From: Opisthocomus hoazin | Taxonomy: Eukaryota; Chordata; Aves; Opisthocomiformes; Opisthocomidae | NCBI RefSeq assembly: GCF_030867145.1 | Contig: NC_134414.1 | Span: 125,748,465-125,812,464, forward strand | DNA: 64,000 nt | Reading direction: 5' to 3' | Shown here: positions 39,601-49,560 of the stretch, in pieces | Position numbering within the stretch: position 1 is the first letter of the stretch | Layout: the number at the start of each line of letters is the position of its first letter | Translations under genes and position numbers: made by a program | The notes under the pieces: generated by a model | The model's database searches: none | Told to the model about the DNA's origin: nothing | Seen by the model: the letters and a program-made list of their open reading frames with translations, nothing else

Positions 39601-42600
39601 GTGAAGCTCAGAACCAAAGCAGCAAGACAAACACAGATCAAAATCTTCATGAAGCCACTTGCACAACACGTCGTCACTTACATATAACATTATCTAACGG
39701 TTTAAGTACCCTTTATATCAGAAAAATAGGTTCAGAATATTTGGGTTGAGTTTTTTTTTATTTCTGCTTTCAAGTACAAGCATGTGCATAACCCTTCTAC
39801 CTCCCAAACTATTCAATAAGAAAAAAAAACCCCCAAACTTCTGGTAACCTTTTCTTGAAAAAGATCAGCAATTTCAAATACTATGTTATGATTGATATTC
39901 AAAGGAAAAAAATCTTTCTACAGAGGGAAACATTCATTTTATCTCAGTATTGCACTCCACTTGCAAGGGGTTTGTAAGAGAAGATACATACGTTATACAG
40001 AACCAGCCATAATTCCTTAAAAGTCCTTACATTTATAAGCTAAGCAGGAACTGAAACATTTAATTAACAGGAAGAATAAAGACTTTTCTGTATTTCTCTA
40101 TCCAAGTTTAATTCTTCATTCAGAGTTTTGAAAAATGAGAATACATACAACTCAAGTGAGATCAGCCTGGAAAACGACCATTTCATATGGCTTACTTTGC
40201 TACCAGTAACCCAAAGCACACCTCAAACTCCTCATGCAGCCCGAATTCCCCCAAACCTCTTAACTCTGTTAGCGCGTGTCTTAGGTATTCAAGACAACCT
40301 CCCTTGTAGCTAACTACTAGGATGAAAAAGAGGTAAAAAAGGAAAGTCAGCCAATATGTATCTTTTAAAGTTAGTCTGAGCTCCTGTGGACCAGAACTCT
40401 ATTAAACACCAATTAGAGCTGTTTAATTACTGAGAGATGTTGTGTGTAGAACAGTTACAGTACTCTGAATGTCTTTGCTGCATTTTCTAAATTGTATCCT
40501 GTTGGATTTATTTTCAGCTTAAGACTAACACAGTTTCCTTCAGCTGCAGTAACTGGTCTAGGAATAATTACAACATCCGTAACAGTTTCACCACTAAGTT
40601 ATTACATACTCGAGCTTAACCCAAAATTTAATTGCTATCTGAGAACTGATAACATTGGTAAATTTACTTATGGGAACCGCTGCATTTTGTGCTAGCATTC
40701 AGTATCAGGAAATAAACATTCCTTCCTTGCTTCACAGTTTGTTTTCTGCATGAACACTGCAAATAATAACAAGATTTGCAGTGTGTTCTTGGATTATAGC
40801 ACTCAGTAGAGATGCTTTGGTTTTGGTATTAACAATCATTACAATCTCAATTTCCTTCAAATCAGTGGTATCCTCATTGCTTCTATAATTGTGGTTCAGC
40901 ATTTATCCTTCTTATTTTACATTTCAGATTTTATTCAGACTGGAGTAGAAAGACCCTTGCATCAGTTTCAACGCTTCTTTCAGATCTTCATTCTCTGAAG
41001 TCTCTATGTACTTCATAAACAATTTTCCTTCCTTTGCTTTCTCTCTGATATTCCCAGCTCCCCACACAAGTTGATCTACTAAAAAACCCCAAACAAAAAA
41101 AAGAGCACAAGATGACCAAACCCAGAAAAACAGGTAACAAGTGAAGTATTTCCTTCATTTCCTTAACTAAGAAAGAGGGAATCGCAAATTTTGGGCTGAG
41201 TGTCACTTGATAGAAATGAAAACAGAACTCCCCCTTGCATTTCCTTCTTCTCATTTGTGTGTTATCCTTCTACTCAACACTACCGCTAAACTGAAACAAT
41301 GCTTGGTCAGGCGTAGCTTTGCATGAGATGACTCGCATAACATGCAGTTTCAGCTAGATGAATGTAGGTTCAGCCTTCCTGAATACTACTGGAAGTATCA
41401 GAGGCAGGATACCAACTCAGTCTTTTATTTATAGTTATGCACCCTACCCATAAAATAAAGGCTTGAATAGGGTAGCATTCCAGAATTTTAGTTCCGCCAA
41501 ACTTCTAATAGACTTGCATGAGTTATTTAGCCTTTCCTGATCTCATTTTATCATTTCCTTTTTCCCTTTCACACATGATCTGAGACGTCATTAGTATCGG
41601 AAATTCATTCTAAAGCCATCAGACAAAAGGAACAATAAAAATACAGTGGACAGCTATATCATTTACTACGTATATGTCAAATATTTTACCCGATAAAGGT
41701 TGTAATTTCTAAATCTGCAACCTAACTGTTTATTTCATATGCTCCAAAATCTTCTAAAAGGCAAAAAAAACCCCAAAAAAAACAGTCCAGGGCACATAAC
41801 AGTAGATTGGTCTATCTACAGAACTACTCAGACCTACGTTGAGCAATGAAATTGAAATTACCATCCTGTTATTACAACCTACGTATCAGAAGCATTTTGT
41901 CCCTACAAATCTAATTTTTATTGCTGTTGCTATAGTAAAGTATATTTTCAATAGAAGCAAAGTTCTCTTCTTGCTTTAGGAATAATTCAATTAAATCTGA
42001 TTTGGGCTGACAGGAACGTCTCGTTTTTTTTAAAACAAGGTTCCTGCTGTCATGAGTTCTCCACTTCAGGATTACAATCTGGAGTGATTTATGCAAATTC
42101 TCAAAATTTCTCTGCATGATATATGCTTTCTTTTGGTAGGGGTTCACAAATTGGATTTTATATGTCAAATATTGAAAAGGGAAAACTGAAACAGGTCAGT
42201 GTTCTAAATGTGATTGATTTCTTCAAAGGAAATGGGTGACATGATGCATTACTGCAATAAGACACTCATATTTCTGTTATAAATCATAGGCTTCTGTTGG
42301 GCCTTTTTCAACTGGAAGTCATGCAAAACTATCTTGAACTGCTGCAATGGGAACTTTCCATAAAAACTTTATTTTTCTTTTTTCTAAAGTGCTATTTTTC
42401 CCTCAATTTGCTTTGACAGATGGACTTCAGGCGTGATTGCTACTTCGCAAAAAACACTCAAGTCTAGAAGGTATTGTTGGGAAGTCACTTCCCCCCCCCC
42501 AGCGTGAAAAACTGTAGAGCTTGAAACGCTTCACAAATGCCAGCATCATTAAACAGTGTAATACATGACAACCTCGATTTGGATTATTTGGTGGATGTTC

Positions 42601-45600
42601 TTGAAAAATAAAGAAACAATGCTCGCTCCCCCACCAAACCCCACATTCTTTTACTTTTTACCCTATCCCTGGGCAGTGGATTACCCCTAGTAGTCTTTCT
42701 GTGCTACAAATAGTCAAATGGGTATTAAATTCAAGCAGCATGTAAGAATCTGTAACAGTAGACTCAATCTCTTCATATAAACAGCCCAGAAAGAAAATTC
42801 CGAAGCAGCATTAAGTAATGCCCTACGTGATGGTTGGTAACCAGTCCGGACTTCCAGCTCAGTTAGCAAAAAAACTGCAATAAAGAACCGTAAGGCATAA
42901 TTCTGTGAAAGAACAACTGCGGCAGCAGCAAAAGGAGTTTGGGAGAGAATGACCAGCTTGGCAGGTTTATAGACTATTTTCACAAATAGTTAAAAAACAA
43001 CTATTAAAAAATATATGTGTGGTTTCGCCTCAGCTGAGGAATATACCTAAAACCACTTCGGCTGTGTCCACTGAAAATATTTTGACATGGTACCAGACTG
43101 TTCCGACTCATCTGAAAAGGGACACATATGTGAATGAGTAAGTTAACAGGACTGTACAGCAGCATGGTAGTAGAAGACCTAGGCATCACTGCTTATATTA
43201 CCCCATACAAATTTCCATGTTCACATTAACCTAGAATAACTCTTCATTCTAAACAGCAATCGCAACAACATGTTCTTCACACTTTTCACATGGTGAAACC
43301 TGATTTTTGTTATTAAACATGGAAAATCTTGCCCCCGCGTCATTTTTATCAATTACGAAAAGCTCCTTCAACAGCTTTCCTTTGCACTTCTCACCTTAGC
43401 AGCTGGAATTGCAGAGAAGATAACCCTTTCCTTTGTATTAGCCTAAGTGTAGCTTGCTGAATATCAGAAGAGAATAGCCAACTTCTGTCATTTGAACAAG
43501 GAGCATCAACTAGTACCTATACAACACATAAAAGCAAATAAGACAATTCATAACAAAGATATTTACTTTCTGAACACTGTATGCCAAAAATCTACTCAAC
43601 TTACTTTTGCAAACACTTAGAAAACCCTTTTTATTTTCCCTTTTAGGGGCAGAAATAATCTAACTACTATTGTGAGATGGATTTATGGAGGGATTGGGGT
43701 GGAAGATAAGAAATTATTGCTCCAAACGTACCCTCTACCCGAATAGCTTTGATTTGTTCCCCCCTTCCTAATCACACATCATGTAAAGAACGCAGCTATA
43801 AGGTCTTCAGAATTCAATACTGAGGCTAAATGGATGACATCACCTAACACATGAACAATGCACAACAGGCTTCATTAAGGGATTCCCGAGGCTCTGCAAA
43901 CCCTGTACATGACCTTGGTTCCCCTTGATCAGTCAGATATTTTTGCAGGGGACAGAAAAGAAGGAAAATTAAAAAAAGAGCAGCATAGGAAGAAAAAGAA
44001 GCGCAATCCAGAAATATCATTTGCTAATAAGTAGTAAAGTTACCTTGTCGTACAATTCAGGTTTAATATCTCCAATCTCTCTACCATCCAGTTTAGAGAC
44101 TGTTATTAAGTTAATCATAGGATCCGGGATGAAGGATTCTATTGTCTGTTTCAGCCATCTTGACCTCAAATCATCATATTCATTACAGTGAAACCGACCT
44201 TAGAAAATAAAAAAAAAAGACCCTGAAATAAGTCTTTTATGTTTTTTATGTTTGTTTTTTTTACAAATGTAAGGAGTTACGCTGGTTTCAGAAGTTCTGC
44301 TATGACTGCCATAGAGTTTACGCCTTATGTGTTTATGTTATTGCACATTTTATAACATTGCTGAATTTTTATAAACCTGAGTAAATTTCAACATGCACCT
44401 ACAGAGCAATCCATAAACATGCACTAGCCAATACTTACTGTAGCAATAGACTTCCACGGTAAAACAAACTCTAAACATGATCCATATCCAAATACAAGTG
44501 TTAGGTGCGTGCCTTTCTGGGCTCCTTGAGCCATTGTGTAAATGAAGTACCTGCCCTTTGTTAATTAATTACCTTAAAAAAAAATTTAAAAATCAGCTTT
44601 GTGTGCCGTAGGCTGAGCAGTCCAACCCCTTATTTACTTGAAATTTAAGCTACAAGTGTTTTAAAACAAGCCTTTTCCTTGCATTTACTTTTAACAATGC
44701 AGCCAGAGTGGTTACCCCTTCAGCAGAAACACTGCTGTTGCTTGTACCAGACCACAAATGCAGCATGGTATTTTTTCCTTTTAGTCCTGTTTTCTAATTT
44801 AACAAAATTTCTCATGTCTCCACAGGTTGCCAGACTCCACGTTTGCCACACACAGTACGGTACATCTTAGCATTCACTGAGGTATATTAAGAATTAAATT
44901 CTTACATTCTCAGCAACAATTCTGTATCTTCAGAAGCAGCCATGAGATAAAAGTGTTGGTTTTTTTTCAAACCTTTTGAAAAGGCAATCCACATTTAGTT
45001 TACATCATTGGCATCACCTCCTTCCTCTAGAAGAGGGAAGGAGAACCAGCTGTAATCAACAGGTACAGGCGGTTATAGTAATGGTCTCATCAGTAAGAAC
45101 ATAAGGTGCTGTGAACATTTTGAGACAATTACTACCCAAGCTAACACACACACTCAGAAACAGCAATCACAGCTTGCTTTAACTCCCTGGCCTGGAAGAG
45201 CTGAGCTGCTGCTTGCTGTTGCCTTCTAAATACTGTGATTATCTTGGTGCCCTTCTGCAACATCTAGGTGGACTGAGACACAGAGCTTGTTAAATACTGA
45301 TGCAGACCAATTCTTCATCATAAGCTTTCTCCCTCTGCTTAGATCTTGCACATTTAATTTGTTACGCTTCGCTTTACATCAGTACACTTAAATTTACTTA
45401 CACTATTTGCATAGCACTGGCCAGAGAGGTAGCAGAGGAAAAGAAAAAAAAAAAAAAAAAGAAAAAAAGTACAAGTATTCTAAGATCGCGGATTACTTAC
45501 CTCCCTGTGCCAACAAGGCTACATCACTTTAACTCGCTGAGAAGTAACAATAAGGGAACCAGTAGAGGAAGAAAAACATATATCTACTCCACTTTTGTCT

Positions 45601-47858
45601 GTCAGTCTGCAGTAACCTATACTTAAATAACTACTGCATTTTTCATCCTCTTTTAAGTAAACGACTTCATGAAAATTTTATTAAACAGCATGGAACAACT
45701 TGGAACATAAACTGTTGTTTGTTTTTTTTGCCCCCATCCCAAATCTTGTACAGAAAACAGGCACAACTGAAATAGCCCAGGCACAGAGTCAGGGATCAGC
45801 TTCCAGCAGCACCTCGGTACATTACCTGGATAGGCACACTGCAGTGTAGCTACTGATTTACCCCCTGGTGCAGCACAGAGATCCAAAACGTCTTCCCCAT
45901 CTCTCACTTCCAATGCCAGCACTGGCAACAGCGAAGCAGCATTCAGCAGAAAATACTCTTTCAGTCTACCAGCCTGGTGTTTTTGTGCAGGGAATCTCCC
46001 AGGAGTTCTCCTGATGTAGCACTTCAACGATGCAGGAAGATAGGGCAAAGGTCCTCGAAAGGCAGGATGATATCCCTTCACACGCAAGGTGTTCTCCAGT
46101 TCAGCGGACTGGCTGAACTTGTTAAGCAGGACAGCGTACTGCCAGCACAACGGGTATGTGAGTACATCTCTAGATTGAAAAAAAGAAATGCTATTTAATA
46201 ACTTGGCAAACAAAATTAGGTTTCCATAGAGTAGGAAGCCTTTTCTTACATGAGAGTAACAATCTCACCATTGGATAATTCTGGTACAATCGAACAGGAA
46301 ACATTTTGATTAGATATGATTAAGAAAAGTATGCAGGAAAATTATTTTAATTAGAAGTCAAGCCACCATTTTCTCCAGTTATTACATTGAAAACACTAAC
46401 TTCTTCTGAAACAAGATGTCCTCTGTTCTTCCTAATTCTTTAACAAATAACTGTAGAAGTTACAAATTACGACACGTAATGCTCTTTCCGACTATAAAGT
46501 ACTTCCCTAGAGACAAAGAACAACTGTAATATTAGTTGCAAATATCCCAGCAAAAAGAATCACAATGGCTTTGCAATGGTTGTTCCAGCCAAGACCATAA
46601 AATGAGTTTTTACAAGTGTTCTTTTCTAAATTTCCTATTATGTTCTGCAAATATTAGGCCAGAAAAACTTAAACCAACAGATACTCCTGGAAGACAGCCA
46701 AAAAGCGGTGCTCATATGGTAGTAACATGCTTGTTCGTATTTCAGTTCACTTTTTCAGATCTTTTTTACGTGGATTTCACCCATTTTCTATTTGAATTTC
46801 TTTCAGTATTTTTTCATTTAGCCTCAAAAAATACTCCTCAGGAATATTCACTGCCTAAAAGAGAAATATGCATTGATCCAACCTAAAAGAGTTTTTCAGT
46901 CACTTAAACTAATGCATCATATCTATGCTTTTATTTTTTTCTAAACAATGGAGACATTTTTTTTAAACTACTTTTAAATCCAAACAGGTTAAACGAAAGA
47001 GGGCACTCAGAGGAATCACATGATTTCTAAGACTCTGATCACGTAAGATACCTTTCCCTTCAAAGAAACATGGCACTGATCATGGGAATACTCCTCATGC
47101 ACCTCAGGTCAAAGTCAAGTGCTTTTGTTCAAATTTCAGTTGAAAAGTGTGTAAGCTAAGCAGTGAACTTCTCCAGAAGGGCTCTTCTGCTGGCTCTCCT
47201 ATGAGCGACAACCATCAGCGAGCAGGAAAGGGAAGATGTCTTCTCTCAATACCACAACCAGTTCTTTAGCAGCTGTGTGATCAAGGCCCAAATTAAATGA
47301 TCTCCTTTAACACGTCATTAATATTAAATTTCTTCTAATGAAAGAAATCAGGGGATGTATTTCTTTCCTAATATCTTTGTCCCAGTCTCTCAAGATACCA
47401 CAAAGCTACAGAACCACACCCCCCCCCAACAGCAGCTGTTAAGTATAAGGGGGTGCTTTTTGGACTACGTTTTTACAGAACAGTCAACAAACACGTAAGA
47501 TGGCAGTCTCCTTGCAGCGCACATGCATACAGGAGAACAGAAACTTTATCATGCCGAAAGAATCATGTCGAAGAAAAAACTAAAAAACTCTAAGTCTTAG
47601 TCTTCTGTCATTTCACACTTTTACATTAGTTCTAAACTGAAAATAAACTGCAGCAGTTGTTACAGTCCACGACTCTTTTCAAAATCATTTTATGAATCAT
47701 TTTATTTAAAAAATAACGGAACCTGTCCTCTCCCTCCCCACAACACACCTGACACGAGTCCATGTATCTCCCAGTTCCGTTGTGTACTGCTTCTCAAAAT
47801 GATCCAGAACGACCTGACAGATCTGCTTTTGAAGTTTCCCTTTCATTTTAATTCCCAG
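30406..47858 (-). CDS. NSUN3: NSUN3, mitochondrial tRNA-Met m5C34 methyltransferase (gene span of resolved coding exons)
   Basis: NSUN3 transfers a methyl group from SAM to cytosine 34 of mitochondrial tRNA-Met in the matrix; ALKBH1 then oxidises it to 5-formylcytosine, which lets the tRNA read AUA. Coding exons, in transcription order: 47858-47749, 46169-45826, 44198-44044, 43516-43395, 30667-30406. All borders have AG/GT and the phases join without a break. From the Met at 47846 the product is 326 residues, against 340 in human; the difference is about 8 residues at the N-terminus and 6 at the C-terminus. The SAM loop DLCAAPGGKS is at residues 129-138. The RCMT cysteines are C206 (DAPC) and C257 (STCTLSK), matching human C214 and C265 after an 8-residue offset. 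The C-terminus ends YVAKLKKM. The 5' exon is unresolved (see the 47749-47858 entry). The gene follows ARL13B on the same strand, and a CpG island covers its 5' end. Confidence 0.95.
32067..32139. repeat. C-run followed by A-rich low-complexity tract
   Basis: A run of ten C follows 'ccctc', then nine A, then after about 30 bases a stretch of A-runs separated by GG. It looks like simple sequence, possibly the remains of a poly(A) tail, and encodes nothing. Confidence 0.7.
32681..32960 (+). repeat. Possible ancient CR1-like RT relic
   Basis: Translation shows a weak CR1-like order: FNSFVVSVFSKK (compare FFASVF in CR1 linkers), then EQVTEYFGSLN and TGPNGLILGYFKN (compare REYLNKLN and GPDGIHPRVLKEL). 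A stop and at least one frame change follow. The resemblance is partial, and chance is possible. Confidence 0.35.
38130..38290 (+). repeat. Ancient L2/MIR-like 3' end, second example
   Basis: The order 'ggttccctgtccagtcagg', 'atgcacagagagggaacac', 'agtttgcccagtaagacacc' and 'ggagcctggggcc' follows that of old amniote LINE 3' ends ('ggtccctgcc', 'ggcacagagagg', 'tttgcccaaggtcacac', 'gaaccc'). It lies inside the NSUN3 last intron. Assignment rests on remembered consensus shape. Confidence 0.45.
43395..43516 (-). CDS. NSUN3: NSUN3 coding exon with motif IV
   Basis: The acceptor is gttgtatag before GTACTAG and the donor CTAAG/GTGAGA follows. The exon starts in phase 0 and ends with two bases of Arg240 (122 nt). 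It encodes VLVDAPCSNDRSWLFSSD, which is nearly identical to the human protein. The Cys of DAPC (codon 43496-43498) is the RCMT motif-IV cysteine that helps release the product. Confidence 0.96.
44044..44198 (-). CDS. NSUN3: NSUN3 coding exon (RCMT core)
   Basis: The acceptor tattttctaag precedes the exon and the donor GACAAG/GTAA follows. The 155-nt exon completes Gly148 and encodes 51 residues, including FHCNEYD, RWLKQTIESFIP and KLDGREIGD, each close to human NSUN3. This part completes the SAM-binding fold: the Asp/Glu after strand 2 (NEYD) is expected to contact the SAM ribose. Confidence 0.95.
45448..45468. repeat. A-run
   Basis: An A-rich run with one G interruption, intronic in NSUN3. 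Simple sequence with no coding content. Confidence 0.7.
45826..46169 (-). CDS. NSUN3: NSUN3 coding exon with SAM-binding loop
   Basis: The acceptor tttttcaatctag precedes the exon and the donor TCCAG/GTAATG follows. The 344-nt exon finishes Arg33, encodes 114 residues, and leaves one base of Gly148. It contains CWQYAVLLNKF, KCYIRRTPGRFP, LLNAASLLPVLALEVRDGE and the motif-I loop DLCAAPGGKS (45854-45883). Reading past the donor gives a spurious extension, so the open frame overstates the exon at both ends. Confidence 0.96.
47749..47858 (-). CDS. NSUN3: NSUN3 first resolved coding exon
   Basis: A strong pyrimidine tract ends ccttctctgaag before the exon; the donor is GTCAG/GTGTG, leaving two bases of an Arg codon that join the next exon. 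The exon encodes GKLQKQICQVVLDHFEKQY, close to the human N-terminal region. The first in-frame Met is at 47846 (MKGKLQK). Human NSUN3 starts about 8 residues earlier, so either this Met is the start or a short upstream exon adds a few codons. A weaker inner acceptor (atgaaag, exon from 47839) would join in frame to a candidate ATG at 48137 (see findings). Confidence 0.9.
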
Positions 47859-48059
47859 CTTCAGAGAAGGGAGGAAAAAAGAAAAATAGTAAAAACAAAC
47901 AATCAAAACCCTCCCTAATTTTCGCTAGAATTGTTAAAAGAACATTTTAGCAATTTAAATCAACTTAGCATCGGTAACATGAGGATGTTGAGATACCAAG
48001 GTCACGCCACACACGTGACCGAGACGGACCAGGAATTTCAGAGAACAAACAAGTGAAGA

Positions 48060-49560
48060 TGGCGTCCTCTCTTCTTCCCCACCTGAGAAGAGATGGTTCA
48101 AAGCCGGCTGACAAGGCTCCCTCTCCGTGCCCGCCATGCTGACGACACAGCGCTCCCCGGGACCCTGACGTACCAGCGGCAAGGCGAGCAAGGCGCGATG
48201 CTGACCGCGCGCTACCACCGTCTCTGCCAAGGCGCGCCCATGAGCGTAACGACAGAAAATAATTTGAATCGTTGTAGAAGTCAGCTGGAGTTGAGCCGCC
48301 AAGCACCGCAACAACTAATTTACTGCAGGAATAAGGAAAAAAAAAAATTTGCTATACTTCTTGTGGTGATTTTTTTTTTTTTTTTTGGCCTACGAACATT
48401 TTATATTTTATTGGGGGGAGGAAAGAACTTTTGGTTTCTAAGCAAACTGGCGCAGTTCGGAAGGGAAACCCCAAAGGGACTTTGCCGGCCTTCCCTCGCT
48501 GAGGGCCGGGAGCCGGCCGGCCCCCCCCCGCCCGAGCAGCGGCCCTCCGCTCACGGCGAGCAGGGCCTGCGGGACCCGCCGGGCTCCGGTCACCCCTGCC
48601 ACCTCCTCGTTTCCCAGCTACGCGCCGCGGCGCACCGCTGGGGCCCAGCTCCCGCCACGGGCTGCCCGCCCGCCTGCCCGCCCCACGGAGGGGGCTGAAG
48701 ACGGGCGGCCCCGGCGCTGACGGCGAGACCGGCTGCGAGAAGCTCCGCGGGAGCGCTCGGCCCCGGAAGGGACCGGGCGCCACCCCCCCCGCCCGCTCCC
48801 GCCTGCCGAGCCCGACCGACGCCGCTAGTCCCGGCCGCGGCCTCACCTGCTCCGCCCGGCGGAGGAAGGGGGGGGTGGCGGTGGCACCGCCGGCAGCCCC
48901 GTGGCCGGAGACGGGCGGGGCGGCGGCGCCGGGGCGCCCCCCGACGGCCGAGGGGGGAAGCGCCGCCCACCCTGCCCCGCCGCCGCGCCCGGTGGCTGCC
49001 GGGATGCGTTGGGGCTCCAGCGCGGGAGGCGGAGGTGCCCTGCCGGGAGATAAACCGGGGAGATGCCGTCACGCACCCTCCGTTAACCAACTGACAAAAC
49101 CGGAGCCGGTGCGGGGTGCTGCTGCCGGCCACGATGAGGACGCAGCAGAGGCCAGGCCTCTGCCAACGGCTGTCGGCCGCCAGCCCCGGGCCCCGGCTGC
49201 TCCAGGCTGAGGCGGGCCCCGCAGCTGCTCGACAGCCTCCGCTAAGCCAGCTTGGGGACCGGCAACAGCTTAAGCTGCCGCCACCACCGCACAGAAAAAT
49301 CCACGGGAGCGTGAGAACTATTCACGCAAATGCTTCTCAAGTGGCGGTGGCCACGGTGGCCGAGCAGAAGGGAGCCGAGCGCGTGCCCCCTCTCTCTCAC
49401 AAGCTGGCCTGTCCTTCGGCGAGGGCAGCCCCCGCGGGGCCGCAGGTTGGTCTGCTGGCCGCTCCCACCAGCGGCTGCCCACGCAGCCCCTGCGCCCCGA
49501 AACCGCCTCGGAAATCCAGGCGGGAAGCGGGCGCAAAGGTGAAAGGCGGGAGCGCTACCA
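48060..49560. promoter_or_regulatory. CpG island, probable NSUN3 promoter and 5' exon region
   Basis: GC content and CpG frequency rise sharply here compared with the AT-rich flanks, with GC-box-like text (gggcggggcggcggcg near 48915). It covers the expected 5' end of NSUN3. Two good minus-strand donors lie in it: TCAG/GTGGGG (exon end 48083) and GCAG/GTGAGG (exon end 48847). The long frames on both strands are what GC-rich DNA produces by chance, and I do not call them genes. No TATA box was noticed. Divergent transcription on the plus strand is possible. Confidence 0.8.

Larger units (their letters stand above)
30668..43394 (-). other. NSUN3: NSUN3 last intron, about 12.7 kb
   Basis: The donor is CTAAG/GTGAGA at its upper end and the acceptor is TTTGCAG/GTCTG at its lower end. 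The intron interrupts the Arg codon between residues 239 and 241. Inside are a possible old LINE relic (32681-32960), an L2-like 3' end (38130-38290), and low-complexity tracts at 32067-32139 and 37009-37021. No nested gene was recognised on either strand. Confidence 0.85.

Noticed and set aside
48093-48698. 201-codon plus-strand frame in the CpG island
   Set aside because: It crosses T-runs and GC-rich promoter sequence, has no family resemblance, and overlaps the NSUN3 5' region. GC-rich DNA with few stops explains it.
48590-49132. 180-codon minus-strand frame in the CpG island
   Set aside because: The first codon is GTG, composition is Gly/Ala/Pro/Arg, and it does not join NSUN3 in frame.
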